A stretch of 64,000 bases of DNA from Noviherbaspirillum sedimenti (GTDB lineage: Bacteria; Pseudomonadota; Gammaproteobacteria; Burkholderiales; Burkholderiaceae_D): assembly GCF_003590835.1 (NCBI RefSeq), contig NZ_QYUQ01000002.1, positions 992,001-1,056,000 of the forward strand. The letters run 5' to 3'. Below, one piece after another: positions 42,102 to 51,170 of the stretch. Position 1 is the first letter of the stretch, and each line of letters opens with the position of its first letter. The notes below the pieces were generated by a model. The model was not told the origin of the DNA. It saw only the letters and a list, made by a program, of their open reading frames with translations, and searched no databases. Position numbers and translations under genes: made by a program.

Positions 42102-42446
42102 CTAGTTGACGGTCACCTTGACGCACTGTTCCACGCCGATGGGCGTATGGCCTTTATTCACGATCTTGATGCAGATGTTGTGCTGACCTGGCGAAAGGGT
42201 TGCCAATTCGTAGCTGCCTTTGAGTTGGCGCAGGATGGCCGCTTCTTTGTCATCCACGTACAAGTGGCTATGGTCGCCCTTCGGGCCGGGTATGACTTCA
42301 TAGACAAGCTTGCTCTGGGCCGTGGCATCAAGCTTGGTACCGTCCGCGGGGGATGTGATCTTGACGGATGCATTTTCCGCAACGCTGATCTGCGAGTATG
42401 CAAGCAGCGCGGCGCCGAGGATTGGATAAATAGACGAAATACGCAT
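42102..42446 (-). CDS. Periplasmic protein of DUF4399-like type
   Basis: 114 residues with a signal peptide (MRISSIYPILGAALLAYSQISVA) and strong SD AAGGAGG. The mature part (KITSPADGTKLDATAQSKLVYE, GDHSHLYVDDKEAAILRQLK, PGQHNICIKIVNKGHTPIGVEQCVKV) is an Ig-like beta domain with a His-x-His pair. Co-transcribed with the membrane protein downstream; possibly a copper- or heme-related pair, but this is inference. Confidence 0.65.
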   Translation of the reverse strand: MRISSIYPILGAALLAYSQISVAENASVKITSPADGTKLDATAQSKLVYEVIPGPKGDHSHLYVDDKEAAILRQLKGSYELATLSPGQHNICIKIVNKGHTPIGVEQCVKVTVN

Positions 42447-42841
42447 TGCGACCTCCTTTTCGTTGGATTGCATGCGGAGCGAGCCCATCATTTCCAGCCA
42501 GTTCAGATGGCATTTATTCGTAGCAAGACACTATTAAGCCGGCACGGTGAAATAGAAAGTCAGTCGCTTCCGAAAAAATCAGAGAGTGTCGCCAACAAGG
42601 ACAAACTGATCACGATTTATTCGACGCACGAAGTCCGCAGGAGTTCGCACGCAGCCACGCGAATGCGCGAGAATGCGCGCCAAGAAAAAAGATCCGTCGC
42701 TCAAAAGCTGGATTGAACGTCCGCTTTCCACGGCGGCAAAAGGCAGCTCAGCGCACAATGCCGATCGTCAGCAGAAATTTCTGAATGGCAGCTGTCAGTC
42801 TGGATCTGTCGGTGAAATAAGGCTACACCGCTGCCTGGATT
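42447..42841. other. Intergenic region without a recognisable gene
   Basis: About 395 bp between two minus-strand genes. Short frames exist but none has an SD or family features. A GAATGCGCGAGAATGCGCGC direct repeat lies near 42662-42681. No terminator with a T-run was found. Confidence 0.4.
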
Positions 42842-43942
42842 TCAGCGCCCTCCCGCTTCAATATCCCCGCCGCCTTCAACATCCCCGTCCTTTTCCAGCA
42901 TCGGCGGCCGCTCGCGGGCATCAAGGTAAGCCCGCAACTCGGACACAAGACTTTGTTGGGCATCGAGTTTTGCATTCGCCGTCGTGAACGCCAGTTCGAG
43001 CTCCCGCACCTGGCCTGTTTGTGCATCGGACTTCGATGCTGCCGCTGCCAATGCGTCTTTCAGGGCCTGTACCTCGCTGTCCTTGGCGGCTGCCTGGAGG
43101 TCCCTGGCGCTTGCCTGGCTTTCCAGCGTGCTGCAGCGCTGCTCAAGCGGCTGGAGCGCCTCGAGCTTTTGCGCCAGGCGCCGGTTGTTGTCTTGCTCGT
43201 CATGGAGCGCTGTTTGCGCATGCGAGAGCTCGGCGGCCAGGCGCGCGCCTTCCTGGTTCAGCCGGGTCACCGCATCTTGCTTGACGACGAGGCTCTGCTG
43301 CAACTGGCGCATCTCGGCCTGCATCTGCTGGATTTGCTGCTCGTGCCGCCGCTGATCCTGGTCGCGCTGCTCCTTGACCGATTGTCGATAGTGTTCCAGC
43401 GCTTCCCGGGCATGCTGGTGTTTTTCTTCCAGGGAGCGACGATGCACGTCGTTTTCAGCGAGCCGCTCTTTCAGATCACGCATTTGCTGTTCGGCGGTAT
43501 GCCGGGCAATCGCTTCACGCTGTAGCGTTTCTCGCGTCTGATCGTGCGCCGCCTTTTCCTGGCCGGCAAGGGATTCGGTTTCGCTTAAGCGATTCTTGAG
43601 CGCCGCCGCTTCTTGCTGGGCTGTATTCAAAGCTTCGGCAAGGGTCAGTGCGCTTGCCGCGCTTTGGGTCCGGATAGCCTCGATCTGCTGGTTTGCCTCG
43701 TCCTGCAACTGGGCAGCCAGGCGCGCGACCAGATCATGTAGCGCTTCGCTGATTGCCACTTTGCGACCGTCCGGACCACCCTGCTCTTCCTCCAGTTCCC
43801 GCAAATACTTGTGAATCGTGGTCTTCGATCCGGTATTTCCCAAGGCAACCCGCACCGCATCCACAGAAGGATGCCGTTGCTGCGCCAGCAGTGCATCCCG
43901 TGCTTTTTTGACATCCGATTTATACAGTCCTGTGCGTGCCAT
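42842..43942 (-). CDS. KfrA-like DNA-binding coiled-coil protein
   Basis: 366 residues from the ATG at 43942. The N-terminal 90 residues form a KfrA_N-type DNA-binding domain (VKKARDALLAQQRHPSVDAV, RVALGNTGSKTTIHKYLREL). Residues about 95-340 are an uninterrupted Gln/Glu/Ala-rich coiled coil. KfrA proteins on plasmids bind their own promoter and help partitioning. Here the gene is chromosomal and divergent from a tyrosine recombinase. An upstream open frame to 44023 is AT-rich and not protein-like. Confidence 0.82.
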   Translation of the reverse strand: MARTGLYKSDVKKARDALLAQQRHPSVDAVRVALGNTGSKTTIHKYLRELEEEQGGPDGRKVAISEALHDLVARLAAQLQDEANQQIEAIRTQSAASALTLAEALNTAQQEAAALKNRLSETESLAGQEKAAHDQTRETLQREAIARHTAEQQMRDLKERLAENDVHRRSLEEKHQHAREALEHYRQSVKEQRDQDQRRHEQQIQQMQAEMRQLQQSLVVKQDAVTRLNQEGARLAAELSHAQTALHDEQDNNRRLAQKLEALQPLEQRCSTLESQASARDLQAAAKDSEVQALKDALAAAASKSDAQTGQVRELELAFTTANAKLDAQQSLVSELRAYLDARERPPMLEKDGDVEGGGDIEAGGR

Positions 43943-44144
43943 GGCGATCCCGGGAATAACGTTATGTATTACATACCACGTAATTACATAATAAATATAC
44001 CTGAAAAATACATTAAATCCCATATTTTTTTATATTGGATAAAATAAGATTATCCCGTATCAGGTGTAAAATCCTGCACCAAACCCCGCATTCCATTACA
44101 CCAACGTCCCGCTTCGCCGGTAATTCGCCAACGCCTGCCACGCC
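43943..44144. promoter_or_regulatory. AT-rich divergent promoter with repeated operator-like motif
   Basis: The 200 bp between the KfrA-like and recombinase genes are much more AT-rich than the surroundings. They contain GTATTACATA and GTAATTACATA in tandem (43963-43990), candidate binding sites for the KfrA-like protein. A hairpin (CAGGTG..AATCCTGCACC) lies near 44060-44080. Confidence 0.45.
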
Positions 44145-45107
44145 ATGAGCAAAATCGACCAGTACATTCATGCCGCCACCCGCGACAATACCCAGCGCAG
44201 TTACCAGGGGGCCGTGCGGCATTTTGAAATTGCCTGGGGCGGCTTTTTGCCGGCCACTGCCGATAGCGTCGCGCAGTACCTGGCAGCCCATGCCGAGACC
44301 CTGTCGATCAATACGCTGCGGCAGCGCCTGGCGGCGCTGGCTCAGTGGCATCTCGACCAGGGTTTCCCCGATCCCACCAAAGCACCCGTCGTGCGCAAGG
44401 TCTTTCGCGGCATCCAGGCGCTGCACCCGGCACGGGAAAAGCGCGCCCGGCCGCTACAGCTGGAACAGATAGAGAAACTGACTGGATGGCTCGATGCAGC
44501 CATCAGCCAGGCAGCGGCAAGCAATGCGCGGGCGGCACAATTGCGCCATACCCGCAACAAAGCCTTGCTCTTGCTGGGATTCTGGCGCGGATTCCGGGGC
44601 GATGAATTGACCAGGCTGCAAGTCCAGCATATCGATGTGGTTGCCGGCGAAGGCATGACCTGTTATCTGGCGCGCACCAAGGGCGACCGTCAGCACAAGG
44701 GCAGCAGCTTCAAGGCTCCTGCCCTGACCCGCCTGTGTCCGGTGACTGCCTATCTGGACTGGATTGCGCTGGCACATTTGCAGGAAGGTCCGGTGTTTCG
44801 CAGCATCGACCGCTGGGGCCACATCGCCGAGGGCGGACTGCACATCAACAGCCTGGTGCCGCTGTTGCGTTCGCTGTTTTCCGATGCCGGGATAGCGTTT
44901 GCCGAGCAATACAGCAGCCACTCCCTGCGCCGGGGTTTCGCCAATTGGGCCAGTGCCAACGGCTGGGATATCAAAACCCTGATGGAATATGTCGGCTGGA
45001 AAAACGTCCAGTCGGCATTGCGTTATGTGGATAGCGCAGATCCTTTTTCCCGCCAGCGTATTGAAGCCGGAATGCACGCCACATTGCTGGCCGCGCCGGG
45101 CAAATGA
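44145..45107 (+). CDS. Tyrosine recombinase, catalytically intact
   Basis: 320 residues. Core-binding SAM-like domain (about 1-105) and catalytic domain with box I Arg (FWRGFRGDELTRL) and box II HxxR (SHSLRRGFANWAS). W at WK in EYVGWKNVQSALRYVD takes the place of the second His, with the nucleophilic Tyr in ALRYVD. It is not obviously XerC or XerD. There are no flanking att repeats or cargo that I can see, so it may act together with the divergent KfrA-like protein rather than as a classical integrase. Confidence 0.85.
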   Translation: MSKIDQYIHAATRDNTQRSYQGAVRHFEIAWGGFLPATADSVAQYLAAHAETLSINTLRQRLAALAQWHLDQGFPDPTKAPVVRKVFRGIQALHPAREKRARPLQLEQIEKLTGWLDAAISQAAASNARAAQLRHTRNKALLLLGFWRGFRGDELTRLQVQHIDVVAGEGMTCYLARTKGDRQHKGSSFKAPALTRLCPVTAYLDWIALAHLQEGPVFRSIDRWGHIAEGGLHINSLVPLLRSLFSDAGIAFAEQYSSHSLRRGFANWASANGWDIKTLMEYVGWKNVQSALRYVDSADPFSRQRIEAGMHATLLAAPGK

Positions 45108-45277
45108 GTCAAAAATGCCATCCGTCCGGGCCCTCCGGCTTATATCCGTTATTACGAACAGTGATTGGCATCACGCTGCAATGCAGCATACTTTAAAAGA
45201 AGCACCCAGCATTGTCCTGGATATCTCGTTCAAGCCGTCCTCACGACGGGCTATTCAATTTTGAAAAAGGAGACAGG

Positions 45278-45883
45278 ATGAATATCGTTTTTATACATGG
45301 TCATCGCGCCACAGCACACAGCTTCAATTATCTGTCCCGCAGCTTGCGCGGCCACGCGCACATTTTCCTTGAGTACGATAGCGCAAAGGGCTTTTACGCC
45401 AATCATCACGATATGCTTCAGCGCCTCGAACGCGTTGATGACATCTTCTTTGTGGCACACTCCCTCGGCGGGATCCATGCGCTGCATCTGACGGACAAAC
45501 TGCAATCCCGCATCCTCGGCGCAGTAACGATCAGCACGCCCTATGGCGGCAGCGAGGCGGCGGCAGTGCTCTCATACATGATGCCGTTTAACCGGGTATT
45601 GCAGGACATTCACCCGCGCGCCGCACCGATCGTCAAAAGCGAGCGCTTCGCGCTTCCCGGCGTATGGACGAATATCGTCAGCGTCATAGGACATTCACCG
45701 TTAATGCTGGCAGCCAATGACGGCGTGGTGACATTGGCGTCCATGCGGAAAAGGGACGATATCCGCTTAATCGAAGTCGCATCCAATCACTACGAAGTCC
45801 TGATGCATGAAGCGACTGTCGCGGCGATACAAAGCTCCATTCGGGAAATTGAACATGGCCGCTTCCAGCGTGTCGGTTCCTGA
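45278..45883 (+). CDS. Alpha/beta hydrolase (lipase-like)
   Basis: 201 residues from the ATG at 45278 (SD AAAGGAG). The oxyanion region is FIHGHRATAHSFNYL. The nucleophile elbow is VAHSLGGIHAL (Ser about 69), with a late Asp (ANDGVVTLAS) and His (SNHYEVLMHE) completing the triad. Cytoplasmic, no signal peptide. The substrate is unknown. The intergenic 45884-46090 shows a few palindromes (GGCACATGCCGGCATGTG) but no gene. Confidence 0.8.
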   Translation: MNIVFIHGHRATAHSFNYLSRSLRGHAHIFLEYDSAKGFYANHHDMLQRLERVDDIFFVAHSLGGIHALHLTDKLQSRILGAVTISTPYGGSEAAAVLSYMMPFNRVLQDIHPRAAPIVKSERFALPGVWTNIVSVIGHSPLMLAANDGVVTLASMRKRDDIRLIEVASNHYEVLMHEATVAAIQSSIREIEHGRFQRVGS

Positions 45884-46090
45884 ACGCATTCCGGCAATGC
45901 ACGCCTCGGCACATGCCGGCATGTGACAGCTTCATTCAGGCTGCCGCTCCATCAGCATCGTACTGGCCGCCAGACCAAGTGCGAGCGCACCGAAGATAAG
46001 CGCCATGGATTTCCCGGAGACGCGTTTTTCATAGCCTGGCGTGAAGCGCCGGGGAATCAATGATCGATGCCACGTTAGACTTGATTGACA

Positions 46091-47281
46091 TTACTCACGA
46101 ATGACTGAAGACAGCGATGTTTCGTTTTCTGAAAGGGCATCATGAATGACGACGCCTTCAATCGGATCCACTGGCAATGTCCAGGGCGCCAGATGCAACA
46201 TGGCCGCTGTGTCCGCGTAACCGGCCCGCCAGCGATTGCGGATGCTCTCAGGGGTGAAGTCAATATCCTTCATCTCGTCTTCGCCATCGATGCCGCCAGC
46301 GACCAACCTGACAACATGCATGATGGTATGGCATCCCCAGGACGCCAGTTCCCTGACTTTGGGGCTGGAGCGGCTCTGTGGCGGGATGGCTTTGGTGAGT
46401 TCGCGGATGACATGCCGCAGATGATGAATTTGCTTCTGCCGTGCAATATGGCTATCCGCACGGCTCGCGTACAAGATTTCTTTTTCTCTGCCAGCGACTT
46501 CCCAGAGCGATTGCGGCTCTGCCCCACCCGGATTCCAGACATCCACGGCAAAGATCAGGGAGTCGCGCCGCGGATTGTCATCCAGCACCGCTTCAATGGG
46601 GGTATTTGAGTAGATGCCGCCATCCCAGTATGAGTCGCCATCGATCCGGACTGCCGGAAATGCCGGAGGATAGGCGCTGGACGCCATGATGTGGTCCATC
46701 GTGATGGTTTCTTTGCGGCTGTCAAAGTAGCGCATTTCGCCATTGCCCACGTTGACGGCGCCAAGCGACATGCGTGTCCTCCCGTCATTGATATGCCGAA
46801 AATCCAGCAATTTTTCCAGCGTACTGCGCAGTGGCTGCGTCGAATAGTACGCCGCGTTTTTAAGTCCGAGGCTTGCGTACTGATTGCACCAGGCGACAGG
46901 ATTGGGGGTGAAGAATCCCGGAATGCCGGCCATGACGGTCATCCAGTTGGCCAGGGCAGTGCCGACGCCTGGAAAAAAATAATCCGGGATATTGACGATG
47001 GCATTTTGTTCAACGCACTGCCAGAATGCACGCAACTTCTGCAGGCGGCGCGCAGGCGGATTGCCGGCAATAAGCGCGCTATTGATTGCCCCGATCGAGG
47101 TACCCACCAGCCAGTCCGGCTCGATGCCGGCTTCATGCAATGCTTCATAAACACCCGCCTGATAGGCGCCGAGCGCGCCGCCGCCCTGCAGCACCAGTAC
47201 CACCTGCCCAGGCAGCGCTGGCTTGTCCGGCGCTTTGCCGATGCGGCGGCCCTTTGATGGGCGCTGTGGTGATCGGGACAT
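46091..47281 (-). CDS. Patatin-like phospholipase (DUF3734 C-terminus)
   Basis: 396 residues. Oxyanion loop GGGALGAYQAGVYEAL, nucleophile elbow VGTSIGAIN (GxSxG) and the catalytic Asp in SYWDGGIYSNTPIE form a complete Ser-Asp dyad. The C-terminal region (REKEILYASRADSHIARQKQ and HVIRELTKAIP) is the DUF3734 extension common in proteobacterial patatins. Probably a cytoplasmic or membrane-associated phospholipase A. Confidence 0.9.
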   Translation of the reverse strand: MSRSPQRPSKGRRIGKAPDKPALPGQVVLVLQGGGALGAYQAGVYEALHEAGIEPDWLVGTSIGAINSALIAGNPPARRLQKLRAFWQCVEQNAIVNIPDYFFPGVGTALANWMTVMAGIPGFFTPNPVAWCNQYASLGLKNAAYYSTQPLRSTLEKLLDFRHINDGRTRMSLGAVNVGNGEMRYFDSRKETITMDHIMASSAYPPAFPAVRIDGDSYWDGGIYSNTPIEAVLDDNPRRDSLIFAVDVWNPGGAEPQSLWEVAGREKEILYASRADSHIARQKQIHHLRHVIRELTKAIPPQSRSSPKVRELASWGCHTIMHVVRLVAGGIDGEDEMKDIDFTPESIRNRWRAGYADTAAMLHLAPWTLPVDPIEGVVIHDALSENETSLSSVIRE

Positions 47282-47384
47282 TTTCCGTCAGGTGTACGCC
47301 AGAATGGCAAGAAGGATCAAACGTTTCATTGCCGTTTCTCCAATGCGTCATTAACTGAAACATTTCAGCATAGTCCACGGCCAT

Positions 47385-47477
47385 TCAGAGGCAAGCGCGC
47401 CAGATCAATTGTTCGGCCAAATTTAAAGCACGTTCGGCATTGGCGTCGACCAGGACGATTTCCGGTTCTTCACTCAT
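47385..47477 (-). CDS. Possible 30-residue protein or gene remnant
   Basis: Thirty residues, MSEEPEIVLVDANAERALNL followed by AEQLIWRACL, preceded by a strong SD (GGGAGGGG, 6 nt) and overlapping the USP stop by 8 nt. The start looks like the beginning of a longer protein cut short, so it may be the remnant of a further operon member. Confidence 0.35.
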   Translation of the reverse strand: MSEEPEIVLVDANAERALNLAEQLIWRACL

Positions 47478-48327
47478 TGATTTCCCCTCCCACCATGAGG
47501 CGTGCACCCGATCCATCCGCGCCGCGCACCAGCAGCAGCGCGCATGCGGCTTGTTCCAGCAGGCGCTTGAGCACCAGTGCCCGGCCCGCTTCGAACGCGC
47601 CGTGCCAGCCGAGGGCGAGCACGCTGCTGGCGCGCTGGGCAACCTGTTCCAGCAATACCGTCGCCGGATCGCCGCGCCGCAAAAGCGCTTGCTCGACGCA
47701 CCGGCATTCCTCGGTGGCGCAGCCTGCCAGCCCGCGTTCGACCATCTCTTCGATGCGCCGCGGATACTCGTGGTGCATCGTGTCGGCATAGGCGGCGAGC
47801 GTGCCATCTTCGGAATGCACCACGGTCACCCTGAGCCCCAATGCGGCGGCGAGCTGGGCGGCCGCTTCCAGCGCCTGGTCGGCCGCGACTTCGCCGCTTG
47901 CTGCGGCGAGCATCGATGTCCATGGCAACGCTTCACGGTAGTGCAAAGGCAGCAGCAGCACGGGGACCGGGCATTGCTCGATGACGGCGCGGGCAACCGT
48001 GCCAAGCCGGTCATGCAGCGCCAGGCCGGCGGACGCAGACTCGCCGCCGGCGCTCATGACCACCAGATCCACGTCATAGGCGGTAATGGCCTCCACCACT
48101 GCAGCGGCGGCATTCCCGGCAAGCTGGTGCACAATGACCGCCGGCTGCTCCCCGCGCTCGACGCGCAGCCGCTCCAGGGCTTCACGGGCTGGCAGTGCTT
48201 GCGCCGTTGCGTGCAGGACATGCAGCGTCGCGCCCAGAGTTTCGGCCAGCCACATTGCGCAGCCGACGCCTTTCGCCGCCTGCGTCGAGCCGTCCAGCGG
48301 CAGCAGGATTGAATCAAAACGGCTCAT
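47470..48327 (-). CDS. Tandem universal stress protein (UspA-like, two domains)
   Basis: 285 residues from the ATG at 48327 (SD AAGGAG). Domain 1 (about 1-150) begins FDSILLPLDGSTQAAKGVGC and has DVDLVVMSAGG and CPVPVLLLP. Domain 2 (about 155-280) has TVVHSEDG, SVLALGWHGA and ALLLVRG. The ATP-loop G-x2-G-x9-G is degenerate. Its start overlaps the end of the GH65 fusion by 4 nt (ATGA). Confidence 0.82.
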   Translation of the reverse strand: MSRFDSILLPLDGSTQAAKGVGCAMWLAETLGATLHVLHATAQALPAREALERLRVERGEQPAVIVHQLAGNAAAAVVEAITAYDVDLVVMSAGGESASAGLALHDRLGTVARAVIEQCPVPVLLLPLHYREALPWTSMLAAASGEVAADQALEAAAQLAAALGLRVTVVHSEDGTLAAYADTMHHEYPRRIEEMVERGLAGCATEECRCVEQALLRRGDPATVLLEQVAQRASSVLALGWHGAFEAGRALVLKRLLEQAACALLLVRGADGSGARLMVGGEINE

Positions 48328-51167
48328 TGCTTCTCCTTGCGCGCCGGAGTGCGCGCCACTTTCACGGCATGCAAGCGGCCGCGATATGCCAGTTTCATGC
48401 CGAGACGATGCCATTCATCCGGCAGGCGCGCCGCCGCGCAGGCATCCAGCCGGGGTCCCTCCTCATCGAAGCGCACCCCCAAAAAGCCGAATACGAGCGC
48501 CTGCCAGGTGCCGCCCATGGCGGCCGCGTGCACGCCCAGCATGCTGTTGTCCATGGCGTTGGACAGGTCGAGCCACAGGCTTTGCTGCCAGTAGCGCTCG
48601 GCATCGTCCTGCAGGCCGATACGGGCAGCAATGGCGGCGTGCACGGCGGGCGACAGGCTGCTGCCATGGTCGGTGAGCGGCTCATAGTAGCGATAGTTCG
48701 CCGCCACCACTTCGTCGGTGAAGGCTTCCGGAAACAGCAGGGGCAGCATCAGCACATCGGCCTGCTTGAGCAGCTTCAGGCGATTCATCTTGTCCCAGTC
48801 GAACAGCCGGCTGATCGGCGCCTTCAGGCGCGCCTCCGCGGCAAGCGGATAGTCTTCGAGCGCAAAAAAACCCGCGAACTGCTCGATGACGCCCTCGTGA
48901 TCCGGCAGCGGGACATAGAGTGTGCGCGCCAGTTCGCGCCATTCCTGCGCCTCGGCCGCATTGACGCCGCGATGCTGCGCCAGCCACGCCGCGCGCTCGA
49001 GGTTAAAGCGCGCCATCCAGTTGGTGTAAGCGTTGTCGTTGACGTCATGATGGTATTCGTCGGGACCGACCACCCCCTGGATGTGCCAGCGCGGGCCCAC
49101 CAGCGTCACGCGGCTCATCCAGAAGCGCGCCGTCTCGAACAGCAGGTCGGCGCCGGGACCGGTCAGGAAATCCTCGTCCCGGGTCGCTTCCCAATAACGC
49201 CACACCGCATAGGCGATATCGGCCGTCACGTGGATCTGCTGGCTGCCGGTGAAAATCGGGATTTCCTTGCCGGTACTTTTAAGCAGTATTTTGGTCGGCG
49301 TGACGTCGTCGCCGGTCACGGTGGACTCCCAGGCAAAGCAGGCGCCGCGATAGCCGAGCTTGCGCGCCCGGCGGCGCGCCCCGTCCAGGGTGCGATGGCG
49401 GTACAGAAGCAGATTGCGCGCCCACCGGGGCTCCACGTGCAGGTAGAACGGCAGCATGAAGATTTCCGTATCCCAGAACACGTGTCCTTCGTAGGCGCGT
49501 CCGGAAAGCGTGCGCGCGCCGATGGACACGCAGTCGTCGGCGCCCGCCGGCAAGCGCAAATGGTAACTGCCGAAGCGCAAGGCTTGTTCGACCGAAGGAT
49601 GGCCCGGCACGCGGATGTCTGCCCGGCTCCAGAATTCTGTCCATTTTTTTGCGCTGCCGGCGAAATGCGCTTCAAAGCGGTTCCAGTCGAGCGTCTGCGC
49701 GTGCGCCAGAGCGGCTGCGCGCGGCTCGGCATGGTCGCGGCTGGTAAAGACGGAAACCAGGCGGCGCAGCATGCGGAACTCTTGCCGCACGCGGGAGACG
49801 ATGCAGATCTCGAAGTCCGAAGCCTGCGTGAGGTAGCGCACCAGTTCCAGGTCGTCTTCTACCGCATGTTCCAGGCATTGCAGATGGGGGTGCGAGACCG
49901 CCAGATCGGCCGCCACGAGGCAAGTGCCCAGCGTCACCTTGCCCCAGTGGTTTTCCGGCGTGACCAGCGCTTCCTGCAGCAGCAGGTGCGGGTCGAGCAG
50001 CGAGGCGCACCGCCGCGAACGCACGACGGTGCGCCGCCCGCCCGGCGTCTCGAAGGCGGCTTCGAGATGCAGTACGCCGCGACGCATGTCGAGAACGCGC
50101 CGCAGTTCGCGGCCATAGGCGCCGGCAAAGTCGACCGGCTCGCCTTCGACGGCAATGGCCAGGCAGAATGGAAACGGCAGCGGCACCAGTTCGGCATACA
50201 GCGCCGCGCCGCGTTCGGGCGCGAGAAACTCGATTTCCGAGTACGGCAGGTCGGCGTGCTTGCAGCTGTATATGCCGGCGATGAACAGGTCGGCTTGCGA
50301 CGCCGGCAGCGGGCTGTCGAGCGCGCCCCGGATGCCCATATAGCCATTGCCTATGCAAAACAGGCTTTCCATCTGGCGTTCGCGTACGCGATCGAAGCCT
50401 TTTTCTTCGATACACCAGCCGGCTTCTTCCCGGTGCGCCAGGAACGCCGCTTGCAATTGCGCGATGCCGAGTTCGGCGAGGTCTTGCACCACGATGTCGG
50501 CGCCGCCCTGCCTGAGCGCAGCCGCATTGCCGCCGCGATCGACCCCGACGACCAGCCCGAAGGCGCCACGACGCCCGGCCTCGACGCCCGCCACCGCATC
50601 TTCGACGACCATCGCGCGTGCCGCCGCCACATCAAGTTCCCGCGCCGCGTGCAGGTACATCGCCGGATCCGGCTTGCCCTTGAGAGCGAGTTCGTCGAGG
50701 TAAATGCCATCCAGCGCCACATCGAAAAGGCTGGCGATATCGGCGGCATGCAAGATTTCGCGGCCGTGGCGGCTGGACGTGACCACGCCGGTCTTCACCC
50801 CTTGCCGGCGCAATTCGCGGACCAGGGCGATCGTGGAGGCGAAGGTTTGCACGCCCTGCTCCCGCAACTGTCGTTCGAACTGCCTATCCTTGGCTTTGGC
50901 GAGCGCGTCCACTTCTTCCTCGGGCAAGTCGATTGCGCGCGCGCCGAGAAAGCTGCGCACGCCATCGCGGCGCGGCTTGCCGTCGACGTAGGCCAGGTAA
51001 TCCGCATGGGCATCGAACGGGCGCCAGGATTGGCCGTCGGGTGCGCGGCGGCGCAGGAAATCGTCAAACGTGTCTTTCCAGGCGGCGGCATGCAGGTGCG
51101 CGGTCCGGGTTATCACGCCATCCATGTCAAAGATCGCTGCCTGAATGCCCGTGCCTGGGAGCGCCAT
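48324..51167 (-). CDS. HAD (beta-phosphoglucomutase)-glycoside hydrolase family 65 fusion
   Basis: 947 residues. Residues about 8-225 are a HAD phosphatase/mutase: IFDMDGVITRT (nucleophile Asp14), VTSSRHG, KGKPDPAMYL, MVVEDAVAGVEA. Residues about 255-930 are GH65: an N-terminal beta-sandwich, then an (alpha/alpha)6 barrel with the general acid in VVGPDEYHHDVND (about 697-709) and DWDKMNRLKLLKQADVLML. Such fusions couple phosphorolysis of an alpha-glucobiose (trehalose or maltose type) to conversion of beta-glucose-1-phosphate into glucose-6-phosphate. It sits 3 nt after the ETHE1-type gene. The exact disaccharide is not predictable. Confidence 0.9.
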   Translation of the reverse strand: MALPGTGIQAAIFDMDGVITRTAHLHAAAWKDTFDDFLRRRAPDGQSWRPFDAHADYLAYVDGKPRRDGVRSFLGARAIDLPEEEVDALAKAKDRQFERQLREQGVQTFASTIALVRELRRQGVKTGVVTSSRHGREILHAADIASLFDVALDGIYLDELALKGKPDPAMYLHAARELDVAAARAMVVEDAVAGVEAGRRGAFGLVVGVDRGGNAAALRQGGADIVVQDLAELGIAQLQAAFLAHREEAGWCIEEKGFDRVRERQMESLFCIGNGYMGIRGALDSPLPASQADLFIAGIYSCKHADLPYSEIEFLAPERGAALYAELVPLPFPFCLAIAVEGEPVDFAGAYGRELRRVLDMRRGVLHLEAAFETPGGRRTVVRSRRCASLLDPHLLLQEALVTPENHWGKVTLGTCLVAADLAVSHPHLQCLEHAVEDDLELVRYLTQASDFEICIVSRVRQEFRMLRRLVSVFTSRDHAEPRAAALAHAQTLDWNRFEAHFAGSAKKWTEFWSRADIRVPGHPSVEQALRFGSYHLRLPAGADDCVSIGARTLSGRAYEGHVFWDTEIFMLPFYLHVEPRWARNLLLYRHRTLDGARRRARKLGYRGACFAWESTVTGDDVTPTKILLKSTGKEIPIFTGSQQIHVTADIAYAVWRYWEATRDEDFLTGPGADLLFETARFWMSRVTLVGPRWHIQGVVGPDEYHHDVNDNAYTNWMARFNLERAAWLAQHRGVNAAEAQEWRELARTLYVPLPDHEGVIEQFAGFFALEDYPLAAEARLKAPISRLFDWDKMNRLKLLKQADVLMLPLLFPEAFTDEVVAANYRYYEPLTDHGSSLSPAVHAAIAARIGLQDDAERYWQQSLWLDLSNAMDNSMLGVHAAAMGGTWQALVFGFLGVRFDEEGPRLDACAAARLPDEWHRLGMKLAYRGRLHAVKVARTPARKEKQ

Positions 51168-51170
51168 GGT

